Below, in pieces: positions 25,911 to 33,075 of a DNA stretch of 34,390 nt. Origin of the DNA: Thioploca sp. (GTDB lineage: Bacteria; Pseudomonadota; Gammaproteobacteria; Beggiatoales; Beggiatoaceae); the NCBI GenBank assembly GCA_030627125.1, contig DAOUSR010000012.1, positions 1-34,390 on the forward strand. Direction: 5' to 3'. A program made the translations under genes and the position numbers. The stretch's first letter is position 1. The number at the start of each line of letters is the position of its first letter. The notes under the pieces are model-generated. The model made no database searches. It was not told the DNA's origin and saw nothing but the letters and a program-made list of their open reading frames with translations.

Positions 25911-26819
25911 TTAATTATGATTACGTTCTACAGAAATTTCAACTCGACGATTTTGAGTTCGACCAGCTCTAGTTGAGTTAGAAACTATAGGATTTAATTC
26001 ACCTTCACCTTTTGCACTAATTCTATCTTCTGGTACTCCTACACTAATCATGTATTTTACTACACCACCAGAGCGTTTTTCAGACAGTCTCTGATTGTAT
26101 CTTGTAGCACCAGTAGAGTCAGTATGACCGGTTACTGTTACCATCACTACATCAGAAAAATTACCAATTCCATCAACAATATTTGCAATAATAGATTTCC
26201 CTTCATTAGTCAAGATATATTTGTCGAATTTAAATAATACATCAGCATCAAGAGTAGGTAATGATTTTATACATTGCTCAGGTTCAATTTTACAAATATC
26301 ATGACAACCATTTTCATCAACCGGATAACCTAGAGGTGTACCTGGGCATTTATCTTTATAATCAGGCACCCCATCTCGATCAGAATCTACTGGACAACCA
26401 CGTTCATTAACTCCACGATCTATTTCCATTGGAGTATTATTTGGACAGTCGTCTCTATAATCAGGTACACCATCATCATCACTATCTATTGGACAGCCTT
26501 TATTAGGACCATCTTGATAAACACCTTTAGCAATTTCTTCTACAGTATTGTCTGGGCATTTATCTTCATTATTGTTGATACCATCTTTATCATTATCAAA
26601 GGAATCACCACACTCTTGAAACGTAGTTCTTGGTGTGTTAGGAGAACGAGGGGTTAAAACACATTCATTTTCACGTTTGGTTAGTACTGGTCTGCCTTGA
26701 GTATCTATCAAACGATAAGTTTCATCATTACCAGATGCCAAAACAGAAGCCACTGCTGTTGACAGCAGAGTACCTGCGACTATTCCTACTAAAATTTTAC
26801 GACCATAGTAATCAGACAT
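25911..26819 (-). CDS. OmpA-family outer membrane protein with thrombospondin type-3 calcium repeats
   Basis: 302 residues from the ATG at 26819; a TTG two codons earlier is too close to the AAGGAA ribosome site. Signal peptide to about residue 28 (ending VASVLAS). Then a short Cys-containing segment (ENECVLTP...TTFQECGDSFD), four Asp-rich TSP3-like units (NDKDGINNNEDKCPDN; DSDDDGVPDYRDDCPNN; DSDRDGVPDYKDKCPGT) that bind calcium in relatives, and a C-terminal OmpA peptidoglycan-binding domain (LFKFDKYILTNEGKSIIANI...VTGHTDSTGATRYNQRLSEKRSGGVVKYMI...RTQNRRVEISV). There is no beta-barrel, so it is probably periplasmic or tethered through peptidoglycan. Transcribed alone. Confidence 0.93.
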   Translation of the reverse strand: MSDYYGRKILVGIVAGTLLSTAVASVLASGNDETYRLIDTQGRPVLTKRENECVLTPRSPNTPRTTFQECGDSFDNDKDGINNNEDKCPDNTVEEIAKGVYQDGPNKGCPIDSDDDGVPDYRDDCPNNTPMEIDRGVNERGCPVDSDRDGVPDYKDKCPGTPLGYPVDENGCHDICKIEPEQCIKSLPTLDADVLFKFDKYILTNEGKSIIANIVDGIGNFSDVVMVTVTGHTDSTGATRYNQRLSEKRSGGVVKYMISVGVPEDRISAKGEGELNPIVSNSTRAGRTQNRRVEISVERNHN

Positions 26820-27290
26820 AAACAAAATTCCTTATATAATTACATACTGTGAAATTAAACTATTTATAGATTTATCCAACAAGACATAGTTTATTTAATT
26901 TAAAAATCACATAACTTTAAGCACATTGTATCAATTTTACAACAGATGCTTTACATAAAATCTTTGATTGAAATTATTATATCACACACACTGTAACACT
27001 TCTAATGTTCAAAAATAAATATTGCACTATGTGGTATATTAACAACGTATCAGAAGATAATCAAGAATAGTTATCAACTTTCGTTAAGATATGTAACAGA
27101 TAAATTCTATAATATTTTAAATAAAACGTAATTACTTAAGCCATATTTAATCTCTACTAGCTGCTTCTTATCAAGTTAAGCAATTACAACAAATTTTAGA
27201 ATAAATCTATCCAGTTTAATTTTTAACTGATATGTGTACCTAGTGAAACTATAGCATATTGAACATTAAATAACTTGCTAAACCATTAAT
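26820..27290. other. 471-base AT-rich intergenic region, no gene seen
   Basis: Lies between the ends of two same-strand genes (grxC downstream, OmpA-family gene upstream on minus would start at 26819). It holds the OmpA-family leader and promoter on its left side. A short in-frame stretch near 27155-27205 reads SLLAASYQVKQLQQILE-stop on the plus strand; it has stops before it and no recognisable relative, so I treat it as noise or a very decayed fragment. Confidence 0.35.
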
Positions 27291-27545
27291 TTATTGTAAC
27301 AGAGAATCAAGTTCACCTTCAATGTTAAGTTCAGCTAGATCATCGAAACCGCCCACATGTAATTCTCCAATAAAAATCTGAGGAACAGTACGTCGATTGT
27401 TGCTAAACTTAATCATATTATCCATCTCATCAGGATTTTTATCGACAAAAATCTTCTCTACTTTTATGCCTTTTTTATTTAGCAACATTTCTGCTCTATT
27501 ACAATATGGACAAGTTTGGGTACAATACATGCGTACATCAGGCAT
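27291..27545 (-). CDS. grxC: Glutaredoxin 3
   Basis: A glutathione-dependent dithiol oxidoreductase of the cytoplasm. 84 residues, the typical GrxC size. Active site C12-PYC15; the cis-proline motif TVPQIFIG and the GGFDDL glutathione-contact segment are all present. AGGAG precedes the ATG at 27545. The neighbouring 63-residue gene on the same strand is 155 bases upstream with a long hairpin between, so grxC is probably its own unit. Confidence 0.95.
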   Translation of the reverse strand: MPDVRMYCTQTCPYCNRAEMLLNKKGIKVEKIFVDKNPDEMDNMIKFSNNRRTVPQIFIGELHVGGFDDLAELNIEGELDSLLQ

Positions 27546-27642
27546 TATGGTCTCCTAAAAACTTGACTTTGAAAGTTTAATACGAATTTTTTAGATTAAA
27601 TATTTGTAGATAAATATATATTCAATCAGAACTATTTTGAAC

Positions 27643-27682
27643 ATGTTCAGATAAATTTTTCAAAAAATATTTATCTGAACAT
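27643..27682. repeat. 14-bp perfect hairpin between the 63-residue gene and grxC
   Basis: Arms atgttcagataaat (27643-27656) and atttatctgaacat (27669-27682) are exact complements around a 12-base loop. It lies 18 bases after the stop of the 63-residue gene on the minus strand. There is no clear T-run after the arm, so it may end that transcript with Rho or stabilise its 3' end; an operator for grxC is an alternative. The left arm overlaps a 10-bp palindrome gaacatgttc at 27639-27648. Confidence 0.55.
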
Positions 27683-27699
27683 AACTTAAACTAATTTAA

Positions 27700-27891
27700 C
27701 TAAGAAACCCATTGGCTGGATGAATCAGTAGTACCATTACCACCATCTTCATAACCAGCTTCATAAGCTTCAGTAACACGTTGCTCTTCACGAGCAGGAT
27801 TTTGTAAATAGCCGCCCATCCAACCAACTATATAGTCACGGTTTATCTTTTTTGTTTCTAATGCAGTAATAGTATCGTAATATTTTGACAT
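27700..27891 (-). CDS. Small acidic 63-residue protein of unknown function
   Basis: Starts at the ATG at 27891 (MSKYYDTITALETKK), with AGG eleven bases upstream; a non-ATG start twelve codons earlier gives residues unlike a natural N-terminus. Helical first half, then a Gly/aromatic block (DYIVGWMGGYLQNPAREEQRVTEAYEAGYEDGGNGT) and a polar tail. No signal peptide, no cysteine. The sequence looks constrained (aromatic-Gly pattern), so I believe it is real, but I recognise no family. It has its own promoter region and 3' hairpin. Confidence 0.6.
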   Translation of the reverse strand: MSKYYDTITALETKKINRDYIVGWMGGYLQNPAREEQRVTEAYEAGYEDGGNGTTDSSSQWVS

Positions 27892-28280
27892 TAAATTTAT
27901 ACCTGTTCTAAAATGTAAAATAAGCAATTTGATAATTTGCTGTTGATATCCCGATTAAATCGATGAAATCAGGATTTATCATAATTTAAGTAAACTTCAT
28001 TAGTGTAGTGTAAGTTTATTTAATTTTCAAGTATTCATTATTTGATTTTGTTACAAATTAAAGTTTAATTTATATTCTTTAGATTATAATACTACATACT
28101 TTTGTTGATATTTAAATATTATAAATATATAATTTTTGAAAATTTGCATGATTTTTTTAAAATAGTGGCATAATTATAATTCAAGAATTAGTATTGTTTT
28201 TTTTTAATTAATGCCAAATATATTATTTTAACATTCATTAACGATAAATAGTTCAGTAAATTTGCTTGTAGGTGGAAAGT
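27892..28280. promoter_or_regulatory. 389-base divergent regulatory region with an imperfect dyad
   Basis: Divergent promoters for the 63-residue gene (-) and the rhodanese gene (+) must lie here. atcccgatt (27948-27956) and aatcaggat (27967-27975) form a dyad with one mismatch and a 10-base spacer, 57-84 bases upstream of the 63-residue start: a plausible operator. The rest is extremely AT-rich with no gene. Confidence 0.3.
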
Positions 28281-28763
28281 ATGAAAAGTTTCCAAGAGTT
28301 GGTTAATAATTGTTTAAAAACGGTTAAAGAAGTTTTTCCTTGGGATTTAGAAGATAATGTACAAAAAAATATATATCCAGTGTTGCTTGATATACGAGAA
28401 CCTTATGAATTTGAAATATTACACATAAAAGGTTCGGTAAATGTACCAAGAGGAATTTTGGAATTAGCTTGTGATTATGGCTATGATGATACGATACCAG
28501 AACTTGTTATGGCACGGAATAAAGAAGTTGTAGTAATTTGTCGTTCCGGCCATCGTAGTGTACTAGCAGCTCATACTATGCAAATTATGGGTTATAAATC
28601 AGTTAAATCATTAAAAACTGGGGTAAGAGGTTGGAATGACTATGATTTGCCATTACAAAATGTTAAAGGTCAACCAGTTGATGGGGATGTAGCTAATGAT
28701 ATGCTAACCCCTCAAATTAGGCCGGAACAGAATCCTCCAAAAAATATTTACAAAAATTTATAA
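28281..28763 (+). CDS. Rhodanese-like sulfurtransferase domain protein
   Basis: 160 residues from the ATG at 28281, with AGGTGG just upstream (a GTG three codons earlier is inside that site). A single rhodanese domain at about 30-128: LLDIREPYEFEILHIKGSVNVPRG is the conserved first block and VVVICRSGHRSVLAA carries the active-site C87 with loop CRSGHRS; GYKSVKSLKTGVRGWNDYDLP closes the fold. It has an extra helical N-terminus and a Pro-rich tail. Such proteins carry persulfide sulfur; in a sulfur bacterium it may serve sulfur trafficking, but the acceptor is unknown. Cytoplasmic. Converges on cca. Confidence 0.92.
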   Translation: MKSFQELVNNCLKTVKEVFPWDLEDNVQKNIYPVLLDIREPYEFEILHIKGSVNVPRGILELACDYGYDDTIPELVMARNKEVVVICRSGHRSVLAAHTMQIMGYKSVKSLKTGVRGWNDYDLPLQNVKGQPVDGDVANDMLTPQIRPEQNPPKNIYKNL

Positions 28764-28803
28764 TTAAAGAGCATTCCTTAAATTAGGTTGGATATTTATA
28801 ATA

Positions 28804-28835
28804 GGTAATTGGATGGAATATTTCGTTCAATTACC
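28804..28835. terminator. Possible bidirectional hairpin between rhodanese and cca
   Basis: ggtaattg (28804-28811) pairs with caattacc (28828-28835), with further partial pairing (gaa/ttc) inside. It overlaps the cca stop codon, between two convergent genes. No T-run on either side, so termination is uncertain. Confidence 0.35.
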
Positions 28836-29930
28836 TTGGTTAGCAATAATATTTATTCTACGTTTGCGTAATTCTTTACTTATTTCTAGTCCTTGAAAAC
28901 CATCTGCTATTATCGTAGCCACATCAATTTGATTAGCAATTTTAAATAAGTGATGAAATTTATCAGCATTATTGCCATAATATATTTCACAAGCAAGTAA
29001 AAATAGTTCAAATCGTTGAGGCCGCCGAAAAGCATCTAAACCTTGTAACGTATCATGTAATATTTGTGGAGATAATTCATTAATATTTTGATATGACTTA
29101 TGATAACGTGCCATTAGTAAAGCTAATTCACGATATTGGCTTGGTATTCGATATCGTTTGCACAAAGTTTTTATAAGCGTAACGTTTTCTTCTATTTTGC
29201 CTTTATCCAAATCACAAACTAATACTGCAAATAATATTTGACTATCATTAGTTTTAGAGCGAGCTTGTTGTAAATGTAATAACGCTGATGAATTATTAGT
29301 GGTATTATTTAGCTCCGGAAAAATTCTAGCTAATGCTCCGCAAGCACGTAATGTTGCAAAAAAAATTTGGGGTTTTTTAGTGGCCAAAGCTTGTACAGTT
29401 TCTTGCCATACTCGCTCTGCAACTAACGCATCCACTTCTCCATTAGCAACCATATTAATCATTAAAACCAAAGTTTCTTCAGCAATAGCAAAATCAAATC
29501 TAGCTGCGAATTTAGCAACTCGTAAAATTCTCACAGGGTCTTCCATAAAAGCTGGAGAAACATGCCGTAGAATTTTATTGTGTAAATCTGCCATACCGTT
29601 AAATGGGTCGAATAATGTACCTTGATCATCAAGAGCCATTGCATTTATGGTTAAATCACGGCGGCGTAAATCCTCTTCCAACGTAACATCAGGTGCTGCA
29701 TAAACGCTAAAACCAGTATAACCAGAACCAGTTTTACGTTCAGTCCTAGCCAGTGCATATTCTTCATGAGTATCAGGATGCAAAAACACTGGAAAATCTT
29801 GCCCAACTTGAATATAACCTGATTTTAATAGAATCTGTGGTGTTGCTCCAACTACCACCCAATCTATATCTTTACTTGGATAATCAAGAAATTTATCCCG
29901 TACTGAACCACCAACTTGGTATATTTTCAT
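28827..29930 (-). CDS. cca: CCA-adding tRNA nucleotidyltransferase, lacking the HD domain
   Basis: Builds or repairs the 3' CCA end of tRNA. 367 residues against about 412 in E. coli. Class II nucleotidyltransferase motifs: VGGSVRD (6-12) and DID (D21, D23) for catalysis; RRRDLTINAMA; LFDPFNGMADL; EDPVRILRVAKFAARF; ERVWQE. After GALARIFPEL the phosphohydrolase (HD) region of the enterobacterial enzyme is replaced by an unrelated-looking helical tail with no conserved HD pair, so 2',3'-cyclic phosphodiesterase activity is not expected. No good ribosome site is visible before the ATG. Confidence 0.95.
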   Translation of the reverse strand: MKIYQVGGSVRDKFLDYPSKDIDWVVVGATPQILLKSGYIQVGQDFPVFLHPDTHEEYALARTERKTGSGYTGFSVYAAPDVTLEEDLRRRDLTINAMALDDQGTLFDPFNGMADLHNKILRHVSPAFMEDPVRILRVAKFAARFDFAIAEETLVLMINMVANGEVDALVAERVWQETVQALATKKPQIFFATLRACGALARIFPELNNTTNNSSALLHLQQARSKTNDSQILFAVLVCDLDKGKIEENVTLIKTLCKRYRIPSQYRELALLMARYHKSYQNINELSPQILHDTLQGLDAFRRPQRFELFLLACEIYYGNNADKFHHLFKIANQIDVATIIADGFQGLEISKELRKRRINIIANQGN

Positions 29931-30198
29931 TTATTAAATTGATAATTTACTATAATTTTTTCCATTACAGATTTTATTGCCAGAAATAAAATGTTATAAT
30001 TCTGGATAGTTTTATTTTTTGAATATTTTAGGTTATTAAAAATATATATTATAACTATTTATAATAGATTTTATAATTATCAAAGATTATTTTCAATAAA
30101 CCTATTAAATATTTTTGCATTTTTATTACATCTATAATTCGTCTAAAATATTTTATGGTAGGTAATTTTTAGATGGATATGAACCAAGGAGTTTAATT

Positions 30199-30645
30199 AT
30201 GTCAATTCGTAAGCTTGTTCTATTGTTTCTTTTAAATCTATCGATTCTTATTTTGCCAGTTGCTTATGCTGAAGCTAATATTGAGAAAATTAATATCAAC
30301 ACAGCAGATGTACTAATTTTGGAAAATTTACGTGGTATCGGGCCAAAAAAAGCGGCTGATATTGTTGAATTCCGTGATAAAAACGGCATGTTTGAGTCCA
30401 TTGATGATCTCAAAAAAATAAATGGAATAGGTCAAAAAACCATTGATAAAAATCGAGAACTTATAGAAGTTGCTCTTATCCCTGAAGAAATACCTGAATC
30501 TGAAGAAATACCTGATGATTCAAAGGAACTTACTGAAAATTCCTCTGAATCAAACGAAGGAGAAAAATCTCCATCTAAAGAATCGACTGATAAAGATGTT
30601 ATAGAGACAGTCGAAACAGTAGAAACAGTCCAAACACCAGAATAA
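30199..30645 (+). CDS. Secreted ComEA-like helix-hairpin-helix protein with acidic tail
   Basis: 148 residues with signal peptide (MSIRKLVLLFLLNLSILILPVAYA). Residues about 30-92 are two HhH motifs: KININTADVLILENLRGIGPKKAADIVEFRDKNGMFESIDDLKKINGIGQKTIDKNRELIEV, as in ComEA, which binds double-stranded DNA in the periplasm during uptake. The last 55 residues are low-complexity and acidic (EEIPESEEIPDD..., TVETVETVQTPE), not typical of ComEA. AAGGAG at 30186-30191 is a perfect ribosome site. No other competence genes are nearby. Natural-transformation function is possible; the acidic tail may instead modulate DNA binding (inference). Confidence 0.88.
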   Translation: MSIRKLVLLFLLNLSILILPVAYAEANIEKININTADVLILENLRGIGPKKAADIVEFRDKNGMFESIDDLKKINGIGQKTIDKNRELIEVALIPEEIPESEEIPDDSKELTENSSESNEGEKSPSKESTDKDVIETVETVETVQTPE

Positions 30646-30665
30646 GTAATCTGACAGCACATTTA

Positions 30666-30711
30666 GGATGCAATAGAGGATTGTATTAAATTTGTTCCTT
30701 TCATTGTATCC
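30666..30711. repeat. Long imperfect hairpin between the HhH and TMEM43 genes
   Basis: ggatgcaat (30666-30674) pairs with attgtatcc (30703-30711) with one G-U, extended inward by agagga/tccttt with one bulged base: about 15 pairs. It sits 21 bases after the HhH stop and 47 bases before the TMEM43 stop (convergent). No T-run, so possibly a bidirectional 3' end or a small repeat. Confidence 0.45.
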
Positions 30712-30757
30712 TTGCTGGTGATTAAATATTCCAATCGAAAATCTATGTATTATTCGT

Positions 30758-31930
30758 TTACCCAACGATTTCCGTAACAGATATAGTTTCTTGAGGTTTA
30801 GGTGCAAATTTCAAAAAATACAAAAGACCTCCGGCAATCACTAAAAGTGCTATACCCAACAAAGGACGATAAACAATCCAAGCAATAGCAATAGTAATAA
30901 TAGAAAGCACAGCTGCTATAATAAAATTAACAAATCCGCCAATAAAACCAACAATATCAGCTAAAAATGGTAAAACCGCTGCCAAGGTTCTCAATACTCC
31001 AAAGATAAGATTCAAACCAATAAACATAACTATAAAACCTACCAGTCTAAGCATCCAAGTGAGCATTACATTGAATTCTTGTTCATGCTTAAACATATTT
31101 TCAGCCGCCACTGTACCATATTCAAAAAGCTCAATTTCTCCACCAATTTGAGTTGTATAGGAAGTAAAAGTTGGAGCAATTTGTTTCGCAATGATGCTAA
31201 TCACTTCAGGTAAAACAACTACAAAATTTATCTGTAAATCTCCTATTTGAGGTTCAGTAGCATTTTCTCCCATATAATAAGATTCATTATAAACTTGTAA
31301 CTTATCTCTAAGTTCTTTTGGCACCTGTTCAAGTATTGTATTGGTTACTGGTAATTTTTGATAATTATTAAGCTGATTAATGAAACTAGGGGAAAGAATA
31401 AAAGCACCGAATGTAACTTGTTTAGCCTGAAATATCCCAGAATTAAATGGCATGGAAGAAGGATTTTGATGAGCTTTCGGTTGTTTGAAATTGCTAGAAT
31501 CAGATAAAATACTATTCCAAGTTTTATTATAGGTATAAGTTGTTGTTGTTTCAGTACTCCCACCTAATTTTTCTTCGGTTTTGGAATGTTGTTGTTCTTG
31601 CCATTGGTACATCTTTACTATACGTTGTAACTTGATAATATTATGTTGAACTAGACCAAATCTCACATCAGTCAAAGTTTCATCTGATTTTGTTTGGCTT
31701 GTCACATGAACAAGTTTACCTTCATTTTTCTTATTAATTTGATTAGCATTAATTGAAGTGACAATACTAATACCTTCTTCTAAGGTTTGAGCACGATATA
31801 TAGCTCGGCCCTCATTCCAAAATAACAGCGGAAACGCAACTAAAAACAAAATAAATCCAATCAGGATATTCCCAAAAGACCTTTTTATCCGACTCCACCA
31901 AGATTCATGGGTAATTTCAGTATAAGACAT
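30758..31930 (-). CDS. TMEM43 family membrane protein
   Basis: 390 residues. A charged N-terminus, one membrane helix (about 21-42, FGNILIGFILFLVAFPLLFWNEG), a large soluble domain (about 45-275) and three or four C-terminal membrane helices (about 280-380). The NEGRAIYRAQTLEEG sequence after helix 1 and GALSIxP-like FGAFILSPSFINQL are marks of the TMEM43 (LUMA) family, found in bacteria and in the animal inner nuclear membrane. Role in bacteria is unknown; suggested to be a membrane scaffold. Standalone gene with ribosome site AAAGAGAA. Confidence 0.85.
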   Translation of the reverse strand: MSYTEITHESWWSRIKRSFGNILIGFILFLVAFPLLFWNEGRAIYRAQTLEEGISIVTSINANQINKKNEGKLVHVTSQTKSDETLTDVRFGLVQHNIIKLQRIVKMYQWQEQQHSKTEEKLGGSTETTTTYTYNKTWNSILSDSSNFKQPKAHQNPSSMPFNSGIFQAKQVTFGAFILSPSFINQLNNYQKLPVTNTILEQVPKELRDKLQVYNESYYMGENATEPQIGDLQINFVVVLPEVISIIAKQIAPTFTSYTTQIGGEIELFEYGTVAAENMFKHEQEFNVMLTWMLRLVGFIVMFIGLNLIFGVLRTLAAVLPFLADIVGFIGGFVNFIIAAVLSIITIAIAWIVYRPLLGIALLVIAGGLLYFLKFAPKPQETISVTEIVG

Positions 31931-32155
31931 AATTATTTCTCTTTAAATATATACGACTAAGATGTGAGTATGGATAGTTCGTCAAACTAAACTTAAATAC
32001 TACCTACTTACAATTGTAAAACATTATCTCAATTAAATTAACATCGTGCAAAGATAATTGAACAATTTTAGGGCAATTTAAGTGAATCAATGGTTCGGAC
32101 AGTTTTTATAAATATTTGTTATTAAATCATTTTTTATTTTCAAGAACGAGAAACT

Positions 32156-32596
32156 CTATTTATTTTTTGCTTTATCAAGTACTTCTCGGTAAAACTTTAA
32201 TATATTTTGGGTAAAAACTTCAAGTTTAGGATTAGAATTTTCAGGTATTCCACTCATCCACCAAGAAGCTGTCCGTAATATTGCAGTGGTCTCATCTTGT
32301 CCACTAAGTTCATATTGTTCACGAAGTAAATTACCCATCTTAATCTCCAATATTTGACGTGCTACTGTTGGATTAGCGGCAAATTCTTCTGGAGTAATGG
32401 TCTTACCTAAATACCTTGTTGACCAATTTGTAATGTTTTTAGGCTTTATTTGCCATTCACTATAAAGTTTTCCATCCACTGCACCAAGCCTTAACGCTTC
32501 CACTAATGCAGATACCTTAGCATCAGAAATTTGTGCTTGGACATTAATTGACAAAAATATAACCAGCAGAAATATTGTTTTAAAATAATTATTCAT
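32156..32596 (-). CDS. Small secreted protein, possible lysozyme-like domain
   Basis: 146 residues with a signal peptide (ending INVQA-Q, residue 21) and a strong ribosome site (AAGGAAGG). The mature part LYSEWQIKPKNITNWSTRYLGKTITPEEFAANPTVARQILEIKMGNLLREQY...ASWWMSGIP resembles the lysozyme-like domain of phage-type transglycosylases (GxYQVMxxNIPxW...LGxxxTPxEFxxxPxAQ...GxxxxxxxxxxAxxxWxxG). The catalytic glutamate normally lies in an IESGG motif ahead of this block; here the only nearby candidate is E34, without the SGG. It may be a wall-binding, non-catalytic relative. This reading is tentative. Confidence 0.6.
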   Translation of the reverse strand: MNNYFKTIFLLVIFLSINVQAQISDAKVSALVEALRLGAVDGKLYSEWQIKPKNITNWSTRYLGKTITPEEFAANPTVARQILEIKMGNLLREQYELSGQDETTAILRTASWWMSGIPENSNPKLEVFTQNILKFYREVLDKAKNK

Positions 32597-32668
32597 AAAT
32601 ACACCTTCCTTCAGAGTAAATTATTGATGTGATAAAGTTTAAGTATTATACACTTTTTAAATAAATAA

Positions 32669-32715
32669 AATACCTTCGCCAAAAAAATAGCTGTTTCGGG
32701 AATGATGAAGGTATT
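32669..32715. repeat. 9-bp inverted repeat in the 32.6-33.1 kb intergenic region
   Basis: aataccttc (32669-32677) and gaaggtatt (32707-32715) are exact complements with a 29-base interior, immediately before the oxidoreductase remnant. Possibly a rearrangement scar or regulatory hairpin; function unknown. Confidence 0.35.
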
Positions 32716-32939
32716 ATTGTACAAGAATTTGCTTTTATGCAACTTTTAATGCGGTCGTTACAGTTGATTGGATGATGAATTTAGGTATAGAACTAACTAA
32801 AATTGATAACAGTGGTAAAACTTTTCATCCTAAAATATATGCTGGAGGAGATAATACTAATGGCCCAGATTTGGTAGTTACAGCAATTGCTTCTGGGCGT
32901 AAAGCAGCACAAGGAATAATTGCAAGTTTTATTAACTGA
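32709..32939 (+). pseudogene. C-terminal remnant of a GltD-like NAD(P)H oxidoreductase
   Basis: The frame ending at the TGA at 32937-32939 reads TVDWMMNLGIELTKIDNSGKTFHPKIYAGGDNTNGPDLVVTAIASGRKAAQGIIASFIN. AGGDxxxGPDLVVTAIAxGRKAA is the C-terminal FAD-contacting signature of the glutamate synthase small-subunit family (FAD/NAD(P)-dependent). Only about 55-60 of more than 450 residues remain; a stop lies upstream in frame at 32706. From 32940 to 33075 nothing is recognisable. Confidence 0.7.
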
Positions 32940-33075
32940 TTATTACCACATTAATTACCCATCTTCTTAACTAATGGGAACCATGCTCCCAACAAAATAT
33001 GGTAGTCCTAAACAAAGTAGTGGTAGAGATTTAATCATGTTTTATCTTGATAATCCGTGCAATCATGTTCAAAAC

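Noticed and set aside
27639-27648. LexA box (gaacatgttc)
   Set aside because: The half-sites are two bases apart rather than four, and it is far from any SOS-type gene.
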